From NCBI GenBank assembly GCA_023935145.1, contig CM043704.1, positions 95,443,873 to 95,507,872 on the forward strand: a DNA stretch of 64,000 bases, written 5' to 3'. Shown here one piece after another: positions 1 to 12,800 of this stretch. The DNA is from Bretschneidera sinensis (taxonomy: Eukaryota > Streptophyta > Magnoliopsida > Brassicales > Akaniaceae). A program made the translations under genes and the position numbers. Position 1 is the stretch's first letter. Every line of letters starts with the position of its first letter. A model generated the notes under the pieces. It did no database searches and was not told the DNA's origin. It was given only the letters and a program-made list of their open reading frames with translations.

Positions 1-520
1 TTATGACCGGATGAGACATCCCATCCTCCTCATCTGTACACGAAGCACACTCATAAGATAAAAATCATCATATCCTTCATTCATCTTGTCCACTAAACAC
101 ACCCTAAGCAACTTAGCCTTCCTTATTTAGAAAAGTCCACTGGCTCGTAACTTCTCAGACATCTCTAGAAACCAAAGATCAATTATCAAAATGGTTCATG
201 TACAATCCATGAAATTCCAAAAGCTTTCATTGCAAATTTGCCCAAGTTATGTCATGTTCTCAAATGATTCTAACCAAAAGAAGGGAAAAAAATTCTTTTA
301 ATTATCTAAGTGGCAGTTAATTCCACCACATTTCTCTAAATTTTGTATTTTAAAGTCATCTGGTACCTCAATGCATATATATATAAGAACTTCAAATAGT
401 TTCCAGGCATCCCAATTGGCAACAATTTTCAAGTTGCAGCTAGTCACCATGGCCATAAACTTTGCAGAAAAGATTGCCCAAAAGTACATTTTTACAGCAT
501 TTTAACATGGATAGTCTCAC

Positions 521-3500
521 CTGGCTACTCTTTGAGAGACCAACATCGTATGTCGTGGAAAGGTCAGTTTTGAAAAGCCCAAATGCCCGTTCAGAGCCAG
601 GTCCTGGTTTCAAGTCCTCATCATAGAGTGCAAAAATGTAAGTATCCACAGATTTTCCAGGCATGAGTGGGGTCCCAACCATTGATCTAAGATGTTGAAT
701 CAGATTTCCATTATAGGCCTTTGCATTCTCAACACTGGGTCCAACCTCATTGTTGTCTCCCCTGGAAGGCCACCCAGTCTCAGCAACCAAAATCTCATTA
801 TCCTTGAATCCCATTGCATTCAAAGCAGATCTTACAGCATCAACCTGCATAGCATAACTGGATCATAATTCAAATTACGTCTATAAATGCCTCATCAAAA
901 ATTCTTCTGACAATTAGACCACTTGAAGCTCACTAAGCTCCCAATGCAATAATTCTTGACAGATGAAATAATAATTATAAATTATAAAAGAAACAAATCA
1001 GTTCATAAGTAGTAGACGTTAACGCGTACTGGGAAAAAAACTAATGATAGAAATAAAGTACATATGCTAATGCAATTGAAAGTTAAATGATTTTCGTGTT
1101 AGACCAACATCAAATGCATAAAAAAAACCAATATTGTACCCTCGGTTTGATCCCCTTCCCCACCAATATACCATAAGAAAAATTAAAAAATAACGTTAGC
1201 ATAGCTATAATTGGAATCACATCCAGTGGTCCCTAGTTAAATTATCATCACTAAATAACTTTCTCTTTTTTTCCACAATCGATTTATGTATGTCCAATAA
1301 CAACTAAAATCTTGGATAGGCTTACTTAGAATTATTGCAATGGCCAGCCTGTCACCAAGCACAACAAATCACGTAAGGTACTTTTCAACGCCCCCAATCA
1401 TTTCACGAAGCAAGGAGCACCGTAGAGAGAACATCACTTTCAGATGCCCATTATGGACTCATTTTACATTAAAATTCTCATAGAAATCACAGCTAAACCC
1501 TCATAATTAAAGTTTAATAGTAGTAGTAAAGAAGCTGAATTTAGACAAAAGGAAATTAAAACCTTGACATTAATCAACATGTAATCATATATAATCTCCT
1601 AAAAGCAGCTTAATAAATTCTCAGAATTAGATGTACCTCCCAAAATCTTAAGGGAAAAAGGAAATTAGTAGCAAATCAGGTAACCCCATATACATTTTTA
1701 TAAAGTTTTTCCCATCTTAGCATCTAAAAATCAGAACATGGAAACCCCCATGTCAATGAGAATAACATTGCTCTATCACCCAAATTCAGTTATAAATTTA
1801 GCCATTTAAAGGACAAATTATTCCAAATTACTTGAATTTGGGCTCCAATTTAAGAGCATCCCCAAGTAAATTATTGTTAATAGAAAGATTTCATTGGTTG
1901 GTCGGTCCTACTCCTCGTCTAAAGTAGCCTCATTGACAATTTTATTGGAATCTAAAGTAAATGCATATAAATACAAGGCAACCAAAGTAAGTCTCCAAAA
2001 GCTAACCTAAAGTCTAATTACGTAACTGCTCTTCATGCACCAAAACCACAATGATTAAAATAAATATAGCTGGAAATTGCAGTTAAGAGTAAGTCAAGAA
2101 GGATCGAAACGACTACATAACGTAGAAAAATAAAATTTGACCACACTTAAATCTTATCCTCTCAAAGTCCTACGCCAATGTCGTGGACTCGTCAGCCAAC
2201 ATTAAGTGTGGGCTAAATTATGAATTTATACTTTTGATTGAGATTATTTTACTCTTTATGCTTTTAATTACTTAAACAATTGGAAGTAAATTCATAATTA
2301 AATCTCAACTTATTCTAAGTAAATTCTAAGTCTGTTTACTGTTGACGCCGCACGTCAACCATTTAAATGGGTCTAAGCCACACCAAAAAGCAATCCCAGC
2401 CCATAAAAAGCATTAAATTTAACCTAGTTTGTCAACTCACCTGGGCATCAAACATGTTCATGTATTTGATCCCAGTCCCCGAGTCGACTCGTCCCGCGTT
2501 GGGTTGGAAGAGACAAAACGCCAGCGTTTCTGGTCTCGAGTCGCTCTGGTAGGCGAAGAACGGGTACGGGTTGATGGCGAATGGGGAGCCAGTGTCTTTC
2601 TGGAACTGCAATAACCCCTTCAGTGCATTTTGGTAACTCGGGATGAACGACCCGGAAGATGGCGGGTCGGATTTACCCAACACGGCCATTGAGTGGACCG
2701 TTGAGACCTTTATTTTGCCGCCGAGAGAGGCCGCGTTAAGGACGTTTTGGACATTTTGCATTGCTGGGAGGAGTTGGTTGATCAGATTCTCGTCATTTGT
2801 GGTCAATACCTGCCAAGAAATTAAAAACTCATTTTTTCATTAAAAATTTAAAAATTCATTACCCAGCTATTGAATTCAAATAAAAAATTGTGCTAGTAAT
2901 TTTTATATAGAAACTCTCACTCTCACTGGAATTCTTTTTAAGATTTTAATGTGTACAATAAAATCAATGAATCCTCGTTATTCTCTGCTTATTCGTGCCG
3001 GTTCTTATATTAAACTTACACTTTTAGCTTAATTAATTATTTCAAAAAGGAGAAAATACTAATTATGAAGGACGGAGACAGCAGTAATTCAATTTTACTG
3101 CTGTAGTATAAAAGGTTATGACCTCATTGCCAACAGTGATAAGAATGATCTTGCTAGCAGGGTAATAAGGCAACACGTTTGAGTTGACCCACTGAGTCGC
3201 CGAGTTAGGATCGGAAGCTAGAGCTGGGATGTCGCCGTTGGCGGAGCCGATGACGATGCCGATTCCGGTATTGGCCAAGGCTTTGATGATCTCCGGATCG
3301 GCGCCGTAGAGCCTCACCTTCTCAATGGAGGTCGATTGCAGAAGCTTCGCGGTCGCCGATGGCGGCGGCAGATTATCAGCCACCTGGCCATAGTTAACTC
3401 CAATAAACGATTCCGAACCTGTAAAAAGAAAAAAAAAAGGTTAAATTTAACATTAGTACTCGGCCGAGTTTAATTGACTCCGAATATTATAATAAACCAG

Positions 3501-3712
3501 TTTGGACCAGAGTTTGAGCGGTTAGAATTAAGCGCGGCAACTGAAAATGGCGTCGTCTCGAGTGTTCTAAAAGAACGAGATACGACATCGTTTTCAGTGC
3601 GAATGAGATTGTGAGTAGAAGAAGGAAGTGGGTAATTGGATTTACTTGAGAAGCGAAGAGCTTGGAGGAGGATGAGAGAGAGGAAGAGGAAGGAGGATGA
3701 GAGAGAGCCCAT
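521..3712 (-). CDS. Glucan endo-1,3-beta-glucosidase, GH17 (3' part off the window)
   Basis: Partial gene whose 3' exons lie left of base 1. Four exons join in frame: 3646-3712, 3123-3418, 2441-2809 and 521-844, giving the first 352 residues. Residues 1-23 are a hydrophobic signal peptide (MGSLSSSFLFLSLILLQAL), so the enzyme is probably secreted to the wall or apoplast, where GH17 enzymes cut beta-1,3-glucans such as callose. The mature part opens with the family motif IGVNYGQVADNLP. The acid/base glutamate is in ITVGNE at the exon 2/3 junction and the nucleophile in VAETGWPSRGD in exon 4. The last visible exon ends in GLSKSSQ with a GTGAG donor, the usual point before a linker and X8 (CBM43) domain, but no X8 sequence is visible in 1-520. 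Intron 2 has a weak donor (GAG|GTCATA). Family certain; exact orthologue not. Confidence 0.93.
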
Positions 3713-3782
3713 GAGAGGAATCTGAGAAAAGAGTGAGGAGAGTGTGTGAATTGTTATGATTCAATCTTGAAAGAGATCTCAT

Positions 3783-3791
3783 GTTTATAAG
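3783..3791 (-). promoter_or_regulatory. TATA-like box of the GH17 gene
   Basis: On the minus strand the sequence CTTATAAACAT lies about 70 bp upstream of the glucanase ATG (3712), inside a purine-rich leader. Position and sequence suit a plant TATA box. This is an inference from position only; no transcript start is known. Confidence 0.4.
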
Positions 3792-5269
3792 GAGAGTGGG
3801 ACAAAGAGAAAGTAACGGTAAAAAATTTCAAGTAAAAATTGAACGCTGGTCGGTGGTGTTCTAGTGGAATTGTCCAATTCCACATTTATTCGTTGCTTGC
3901 TCGTACGTGAGGAAGGGGCAAAACACAGGAAACGAAGAATTTTCATGGCAAGGAAGAAAAAAAACAGGAAAGTTAGGGGGAAGAAGAGGTTTAAGTTCTT
4001 TTAGAATGTTGGATGTCGTGAAATTTTAATAAAATAATAATAATTAATTAATTAGAATAATAAAAATTAAAATTTGAATAAATTAATTTTAATATTTTTA
4101 TTAATTTTAAAATATATAAATTATTATAATAATTTATAAATATTTATATATTATCATTTTACATTTTTAGAGTAAATTATAATTATATTTTTTTTAGGTT
4201 TGTTCGTAAATATAAATGCGTTTCAAATTTTCAAAACATGTCATTCATATATTAATTTTTATATAAAATTACATATGCATCACATAATACATATAAATAT
4301 TAAAAATTCTAATCAAGTTAAATGATAACACGACATTATATTTTTTTGTTTAATTCAAAAACCAATTTATACGCAAAGTTTCAACGCATTGTGAGAAAAT
4401 TAATTTTTTTGATTTCAGATAATTTTTCAAATTTTGAAACAAACTTATCGTTTTTTTAAAACTTAAGATGTTATTTATTTATAACCAAATTTAAATCTAA
4501 GAGATATAATTATAATTTATTTTTTAAATATACACGTAAAATACAGTACTTTTGAAATTAAATGAGGATTGAAAGTTTTTCTTTTTATGTAATTGATAAT
4601 AGAGAGGATTGAATTTAGGGCGTCTTTGTAGAAGAGAAACGAAAGGTTTATTATTAAAATGAGTTTATAAGCACATGCTTACAATACAATCATGCGAGTG
4701 GAAGAATTATGTAAATTTCAAGATTATAAACTAATTTTAATAATTTTCTAGAACAAACTGAAAAAGACGACATATGTCACTCTCACTCTCGTGGCAGACT
4801 AGTACTGGGCGAGAACTTCACATTTCCACAACACGGTAAAAAAAGGCAACTTCCTTTGGAAAATGTAGGCCACACCAACCGGTCTAAACATTTTCAAAAA
4901 GTTACCTCTAAAACGTGTCATACTTTTCCAATTCCACTACAGAGTATTATTTATCTAAGCAATAAATGAGGTAACTTATGCAAGTGATTGATATGAGCTT
5001 ACGTCACATGCTCAAAGGGTACTACTTATTTGTCAAACATCAATCGAGCGATTTATACTAACGTGCCAGTCACGTAACTTATCGAAAACAACATGTAATA
5101 CGTAAAATATAATTACATTTTTTAATTTTAATAACAATTACTGTTTAGTTAAGACAAACTCATCAAACCGTCAACAAAATTAGTAACAAAAAATGAAGAA
5201 AAAAAATGAATACCTTTTAATTACTATCCATAACAATGAAATTGTAACGTCAACTAAAACCTTTTTTTG
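3792..5269. other. AT-rich intergenic stretch upstream of GH17
   Basis: No gene seen. 4000-4600 is extremely AT-rich. 4790-5060 is less skewed and may include promoter sequence of the glucanase. Nothing here shows coding structure. Confidence 0.6.
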
Positions 5270-5770
5270 ATACATTAAAAAGAAAAAATAAAGAACAACA
5301 ATCTGCCACCTCTTGGAAACTCAACACCCAAAGCATCTGCTAACAACAATGGTCCCAGCTCAGCCGGGGGACTAAGCAGAAACTCCATCGCACCAGTGCT
5401 CCCAATTCCCAGGATCGCAAGTTTATCTGCACGTTGATTCCCTTCCCTTCTTCTATGACGGAGTCTACACTCCCTATTCATTTGGATCAAGCTTCTGCAT
5501 TCTTGAATTAAAACCCCACGCCATCATGATCACTACATAGACCAGAAATCTTTTGGACAGCTGCAAGTGCATCCACCTCACCATGCTGCCAAGCTAAAGA
5601 TACCCCCCAACGAACTGCTTCCGGTTCACCAACCAGGCTGTTGCACTGACCCAGATTAATCTTGAACCCCAACAGCCAATCTCCCACATGATTTCTCAGT
5701 AAACCCCCGCACCAGCTCCTCCTAACCTGCCCCTTGAAGCACCATCTGTGTTAAGTTTTACCCACCCTGC
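5270..5770 (-). pseudogene. Degraded LINE-type RNase H (RVT_3) domain
   Basis: Read on the minus strand, 5766-5737 gives WVKLNTDGAS, the hallmark start of the RNase H-like domain at the end of plant non-LTR retrotransposon proteins. About 300 bp further on, 5460-5395 gives RREGNQRADKLAILG, matching the family's C-terminal motif (REgN..AD.LA..G). In-frame stops and frame changes interrupt the middle, so this is a dead fragment. No reverse transcriptase part adjoins it. Confidence 0.72.
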
Positions 5771-6480
5771 CTATGATCCTCGCGGACCACACCTAGGAAG
5801 AACTATGTGCATAACTATACGTACAAGTTATCAAGTTCTATAGCTTAGTTTTTCTTCTTTTACAATAAACAACACTTAAAAACTAATTTACTAGAACACT
5901 AAATCAATTAACACTTTCATATATATATACATATATATATATCAAATAACACTGAAATCAACTTAAAATATAATCAATTAAAAACAATTAACTATGATTT
6001 TAATTTGGGCAAAAGAAAAAACTTTGGCCAAACCAAGCCTAAATATAAATGTTAAACTAGGTAAGCATGCTATATGTGGGAAGTATATGCCACTTGAATG
6101 TTTAATTGCCTTTTCATGCTTGTAAACCCAAAACGCACGGCTAAAAATAAAATGTAACGACATGTAGACCATCATCGTTAAGGATCATTGAGTACCTCCC
6201 ACCTCCATGTGATAAACCACTCGAGCGTCCACTGTCCCGCGAACCTTGTCTTTGTCTAGCACCTCACCTTCTCCAAAACCAAAAGAGTACGAAAAAGGCC
6301 AAGGAAATTGTTGCATTTTTTTGGTTTATCAACTTTGACAAATGTTTTCGTTTTTTTACTTTACTTTGGCCTTTGATACCACCCTTTAATAAAGTTAATG
6401 TATCTATATATCAAATGCCATATTTGGAGTACACAATAAACAGCCAAATTTTCCAGAATTATAACAAGTTCACCTTAGTA
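5771..6480. other. Intergenic DNA with a short TA microsatellite
   Basis: No gene seen. An imperfect (TA)n tract lies at about 5921-5942. 6181-6290 is relatively GC-rich but has no convincing reading frame. Confidence 0.5.
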
Positions 6481-6833
6481 CAGCATTAGTTCCATTCACA
6501 AAATAAGCAGAAGGGATTACAAAACAAAATATTTAGAAACTTCAACACTGTTATTCATTACAGAAGCATTAGCTCCCATTACAACAAAACCACAGTCGGG
6601 CAAAAACATCACAAGATGACCACTCGTTTAGAAACAACATTGCAAAAAGCAGTTCAATAAACCAAATGAATAAACGGGCACAACCAACAGATATGATGAA
6701 TGCATCACAATTATATATTGACAACTGGAATCAAGGGAAGGATTACAAGAAAAATCGAAGCCATCCCTCAGCTGTGGAAATAAATAAAACTAAAAGAAGC
6801 AGGAATCTAAATTGGCATTTGAAAAAGTCTCCA

Positions 6834-9800
6834 TTACCCTCCAGAGTGGGAGACTGGAGTTGTTTCAAACTTGCCATCCTTAAATAAATGACTATACTGC
6901 TGCGGTAAAGCATGCTCCCCCTACAACAGAAAGAACATAGTAAGCATCCGTACTAAATTCACAACTTTATTCAGATCATGTAACAAGAATAGATGCATTT
7001 CCCAATTAATATTGAAAGAAATTGTGGGAATATCCATCAAACTACATATCAACTAATTGTTTAATCAATTAATAATCATGCAAAAAGCACGTTAATTTGT
7101 GAAGCATATTAATAAAAACAGAATAATAAATTAGAATATATTTAACCTTAACAAATTTTGTCCTGCACATGCTCTAGGAATGACTAGAGACTACCAATCT
7201 TAATGCATCATATTTATAATCTTAAATATTTACGGATATTTTGACATTATTATCAAAACAGCATAGTTAACCATAAACTGCCAACACATATTTATCATTC
7301 AGATTTCAGAACACCTACAAGTGAACATTTACGCCAAAAATTTAACTAGCAAATCAATTTTTGCACTTAACATCGAAAGCAAGAAATTCCTACATATGAT
7401 ACTCGAATATGTGATAAGGTGAGCATCCACATAAGAGATGAGAGGAGTTCGACTACATAACTGTTGTGCATAGACGTACACTGTCCTCCAAATTAGCTTT
7501 TTTTATAAGTAAAAAATATATTAAAAAAGCACCAAGAGGGTGCAACTCAAAGCCCTTTGGCTAATTATAAGAAAGGAAATCTACAAAATCTAGAATGTCA
7601 CTATCATTTACAAAAGAATTTTCTGTAGACCAAAAATTGAGGGTATAACCAACTATCTCTAATAACGGCAAAGGGTCTTTCTTCTCCTTTAAAGGCTCTC
7701 CTATTCCTTTCGTTCCACACCAACCAAAAAATAGAATGCGGAATCAACAAAAAAAACTTCTTTGAACTCCTTTGACACCCTTAAACCCCTCCAAGCCCAA
7801 ACTTCATCTTTCATGAAACCTGCCATCAAATCCTAAAATCTATAAGTAATCTCCCATAAGCTTCTCACAAGGGGGCATTCCACCAAAAGATGAAAAACGG
7901 ACTCAGTACAATCTTTGCAAATATAATATTTATTTACAAGCACTTTTCCTTTCTTTTGAAGATTATTTAAAGTGAGAATTTTCTCCCAAGAAGCCTCCCA
8001 AACAAAAACATAACCCTCTTAGGTGCGCTAGAACACCAAATCGAATTTCACGGGAAATTAGGAGAACCATCCGAATCCGTTTTATCAAGAAGGTGTAAAA
8101 AGAATTCACCCCATACCACTTTTCGGACAAGGATTCCATCTAGCTGAATCCTCTCTACTCATATCTACCCTAGAGTTATACAAAGTCTCCATAAAACCCA
8201 TAACGACCTCAACTTCCCAATCATGGAAATTCCGAATAAAAGGTATATCCCACGCAACCCCCTCATTACCCAAAGAAACATAAGAGCTAAGAAGCGCTTC
8301 CTTATCTCTCACAATATCAAAAATAGTGGGAAACTTGTTCTTCAAGGGGGTGTTTCTAAACCATGTGTCATACCAAAGCCGAGTTCTCTCCCTATTACCT
8401 ACCGACATCGAAACACAAGGAAGGAAGTCCTCCCACCCTTTTCTAATCCACTTCCACACCCCCACACCATAAGCCCCCTGAACCTCTTTAGTTATCCACC
8501 CATTAGGATCCACACCAAACTTAGCCTCCACCACTTTCTTCCAAAGATGATTCCTCTCCACAAGTAACCTCCAAAGCCATTTACCAAGAAGAGCTTTATT
8601 GAACAAAATCAAAGATTTGATGCCTAGGCCCCCTTTTTCCAATGGTTGCTTGACAATACCCCATCTAACCAAGTGGTACTTATACTCCTCCCTCATGTTT
8701 CCCCAAAGAAACCTTCTTTGAATACTCTTCAACTGGTTGGCCACCGAACACGAGATAGGGAAAAGGGACATAAAGTAAATGGGAAGGCTTGAAAGAGCAC
8801 TCTTGATAAGAGTAAGCCTACCCCCCTTAAAGAGATAATGGCTCTTCCACCCAAAACAAAAAGCTCTTGAAAGAGTTAGTTTAACTATCAAGGAGACATT
8901 CCAAAGTAGTGGTCTATATTTATTACAAGGTCACTTGAGTTTCTTTCTAATCTTCATTCAGTTAATATTAATGAGGCATTGGCTCAATGGGTAAGGCTGA
9001 GACCCTAGGTCCAAATTCAAGTGATGTGTGTGTGTTTTACCAATAAAAAAAAAATCATAGTTTTATATACTTGGTCAACTTTAAAAACTTATTAGTTCTG
9101 TTTAACCTTAGTTTTCTAAGATTTTTTTTTAAAGTTTTCTAAGATTCTTACGAGTTTGGGGTATTGTGGTAAATTGGAAATTCTGGACATGGCCCATTAG
9201 TCCCATGTGGAGTTCCCTTATGACATTGGACTTTTATATGAGGTCCAAGAAAATTTTATAAGTCAAAAGTGTAAATTTCCTATTTTAAGTCTAAGCCATA
9301 TCTGGATTCGGTTTAGGAGTACTAAAAATCTAATTGATAAGTACTAGAAATCTAAAAATATGACTGCAATAGTTTCAACTTCAATAGAGAACAAGTTCCT
9401 GAGAATATTTTTCAAGCAATTATGCTCCTATAGTGGTGCGATGCAGTCAAACCCAAGGTCTGATGCTAAGGGAATCTACTGTGAAGATAAGATTTTATCT
9501 CCATCTTTATTTTTGGGTTTTTGCACTTCCTTCACTTATTTCAAAAAATTATTCAAGAAGAAAATCCACTAAACGTATATCTTAAACCTTTGTTTACGAC
9601 CCAAATTACCAACATAACCCAAACCCTAATTGCTCAAAATATCACAATATCCCAATTGTTACTGTTCAAGGATGAACAGTTCGACGGCACCCTGACAGAC
9701 CTGTAACAGCCTCGAAAAATTAAACTTCTCTTCTTCTTTTTTGATAAGTAAATAAATTGTATAAAAGACACACCAAGGGGTGCAACCCATGTACAAAGAT

Positions 9801-12800
9801 CAACTATAAGAGAGAAGCTCCAAAAAATCTAATAAATCTAGGTCATTTACAAAAGAATGCCCGTTCACCCAAAATTAAGAGCGTCGAACCACCTTTCCCT
9901 AATTACAAAACTAGACTTATAAACTTTTCCTTGCCCATTGACTTCTTGCTATGATATCCTATTTAGCCATCATTTGGCTAATTCTAAAACTTCAATTTTC
10001 ATGTCCGTTTGATCTTAATTATACTTGACTCAAGCCTTGAAACACCTTCATCATGGCTGCCTATGTCACTAAGAATTGTGCAAAGACTGCACCCCCCAAA
10101 AAGTCATGGTTGACTGCTCTCTTGAGAATAAAAAAGTTATCTAGGCCGGAATTTTGTAGAGTTAACTTCAAGTTGCTCATAAGCTCTTTTGGAGGACAAT
10201 AACAAACGCTTTATTTTGATAATTTGATGTGCATCATTTTTCTTTGGTTGAAAATCATTGAAACATGGACCCACCCTCTCCACATTTCACGTTAAGTGGA
10301 TAACATGAAAGAGAAAAAGTAAAATAAACAAAAAGAACTTATAAATTAAAAGATCAATTGTGACTTGAGTTTCAATGTTTTCTTTTTATAAGTAAAGATT
10401 TATCAAAAAAAACATTGAAACTCTAGTCACAATGCTATAACCAAACAATTCAAAATTTTGGAGAAATTGTAGTTTCACAAGTATTATGTTACAGTGTAAG
10501 ATGATTTACGGTATAAAATGTTTTACAAGCAAATAAACAGAGCCATAAATGAAAATTACGCATTAATTAGAGAGGAGCGATAGAAGCAAAAAAATCTCAA
10601 TACTTCAAAATAACTATTTAATTGTAATTAGTATATGCCACTGTTGATTAAGGCCATTCAGCACGCATTCTCTTCCACAATCAGAATATTAAATTAACTA
10701 AAATTAAGATGCCATTTTAACTAAACGCATACAAGTATAATTGAAATATGCAGCATCGAAACAAATAACACATTTCTATATAACTGCACAACCAGAAGAT
10801 GATAAAAATACTAATTTGAGCCCACTCTCCAGAAAGCAAGGAAAAAACAAGAAAGAAAAGTAAAGGAAATCCTTAAGAATCAACCAAAGAGAAGCTTGGA
10901 ACATACCCAATCACCATTAGGATCAGCACCAGGTACCATTACATTGATCTCACTTGACTTGGCTGTTGTTATAGATGCCCCCAAAGAATCTTTGCTTAGA
11001 TATAACTGGCAGCCAGCCGTGTTGTCCACTGAAATTGTTGGAGCTGAACCCTAAAGTCACCACAAATTGGGTAGACATTGCTTAGGTCATACTATTACTC
11101 GATAAAAATAAACATCAATACCATTGTCAAGCTTTAACTCTCTAGATTCTAGATCATGCAATTAGCAATATTAAAGACAAAGCGACTACATGCTAAATTG
11201 TGAAACTAGAGAATAATAACACGAGATATTCCATATAAAACCATAGAATTATCATAAGTATTCTGTTAAAAGCAAAAAGGGAAAAAAGAAACGATACCTG
11301 ACATTGCACTTCAACACCATTGCAATTCACAATCTCACAAGCAGCCACAACATCCTGTTTATCCAAGTGCAGAACATAATTAATAAGCCTATAATAATCA
11401 GCATCTTATGCTTCATAATTTAGAGAGTTTTACAAAAATAATTCATACTGACCGCAAATACAATTCCCATCTTAGTGCATTTGTCAATTGTTATATTGTT
11501 CACTTTCCCTGCACATTGTTAGAAAGTGATAAGTTGTTCAACGTTTTCTTAGAGGTGCCTAATAATAAACCACCATCAATAGATTGGTAGAAAAGGAAAC
11601 AGTTACTCAAATAATTGAACTAATATAGAAAATCCAGCATATAAGATTACAGAAACTACCTTGAATCTGCAAAACAGAATCTTTGCATCCAAAAGCATAC
11701 ACAGATTGTTTTGCATCACAGTCATCGATGACCAACTTCTTTTTCCCAATTTGATTCTCAACGACCCACCTACAGAATATGCAATGTAGTAACAAGAAGT
11801 TACATACTGGCATCAATTTCATAAGTAACACGCCAAAATAGTATGTAATTCATGCATACTCACTTACGACCCATTTGAAGCTCTAGTTTTGGAGGTCCCG
11901 CTTTTGAAAAGGAAGGCGAGCTAGTACGGGCTTTTTCAGCAGCGCCAACAACACCAGTTCTATCTGCACGGTTCTTTGTCTTCATATCATTTGTCACCTT
12001 CCTCAGACCTAGGAAGCAAGAAAATAATGAGAGTAGTTCAATCTAAAAAAGGAAAGGAAAAATAAAAACCTAAAATTTGAAAGATACCTGCAGTCACAGA
12101 CCCTGAATTAATTTCCTGGAAAACAGCAGACATCCCTTGTTTCTGGCTTGATGATGAAGGTTTAGAAGATTCAGAACTGAAGAGAGAAGCAGACGGAGCA
12201 GGTGGAGGAGCAGGTGCGCTTGGCCTAGAAGCTTTTGATGGAGCAGCTGCTGTTTTTCCCGTAGCACTCCAGACTGGGCCCAAAGGATAATGACTTTTAA
12301 CATAATCCCTCAAACCAGGTAAATATAGCTCCTTCAAAGCTTTGGCCCACTCAACATGACTCGGATCTTTGTTTCTGTACTCTACAAGAACCTAAATTAT
12401 AAAATAAGAAATGTCAATGCCGATCAAGGGGCATTATTTTGCTCACGAAATCACTATATAAACTGGGAATGGTTACTGGAAGGTGAAAAGCCTAACATGG
12501 AATACGAGCATCTGAGTAAACCATAATGAAATGGGGGTACAAATTAATTCAGAACCATTACTGAATGAGAACAGCTCTTCATGCTAAGTACCTTGTTACT
12601 GTAAAACTCAGCCGTCTGCCAACTTTCTTCCGCGTGTGCAATAGGCATGCTCATACCTTAAAAATAAAAAGGGCAACATCAATATCAAACAACATGAAAT
12701 TTAATCATCCACGATCAACATACAAATATTTAAATAAGGAAAGAATTACGCTTTTCTCTTACCACAATCCTTTCCTGTATACGCAATCCACGCTAATGCT

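Noticed and set aside
1..520. Search for an X8/CBM43 exon of the GH17 gene
   Set aside because: No cysteine-rich X8-like frame in this stretch on the minus strand; it must lie outside the window if it exists.
8223..8567. 114-codon plus-strand frame
   Set aside because: Antisense of the LINE RT fragment.
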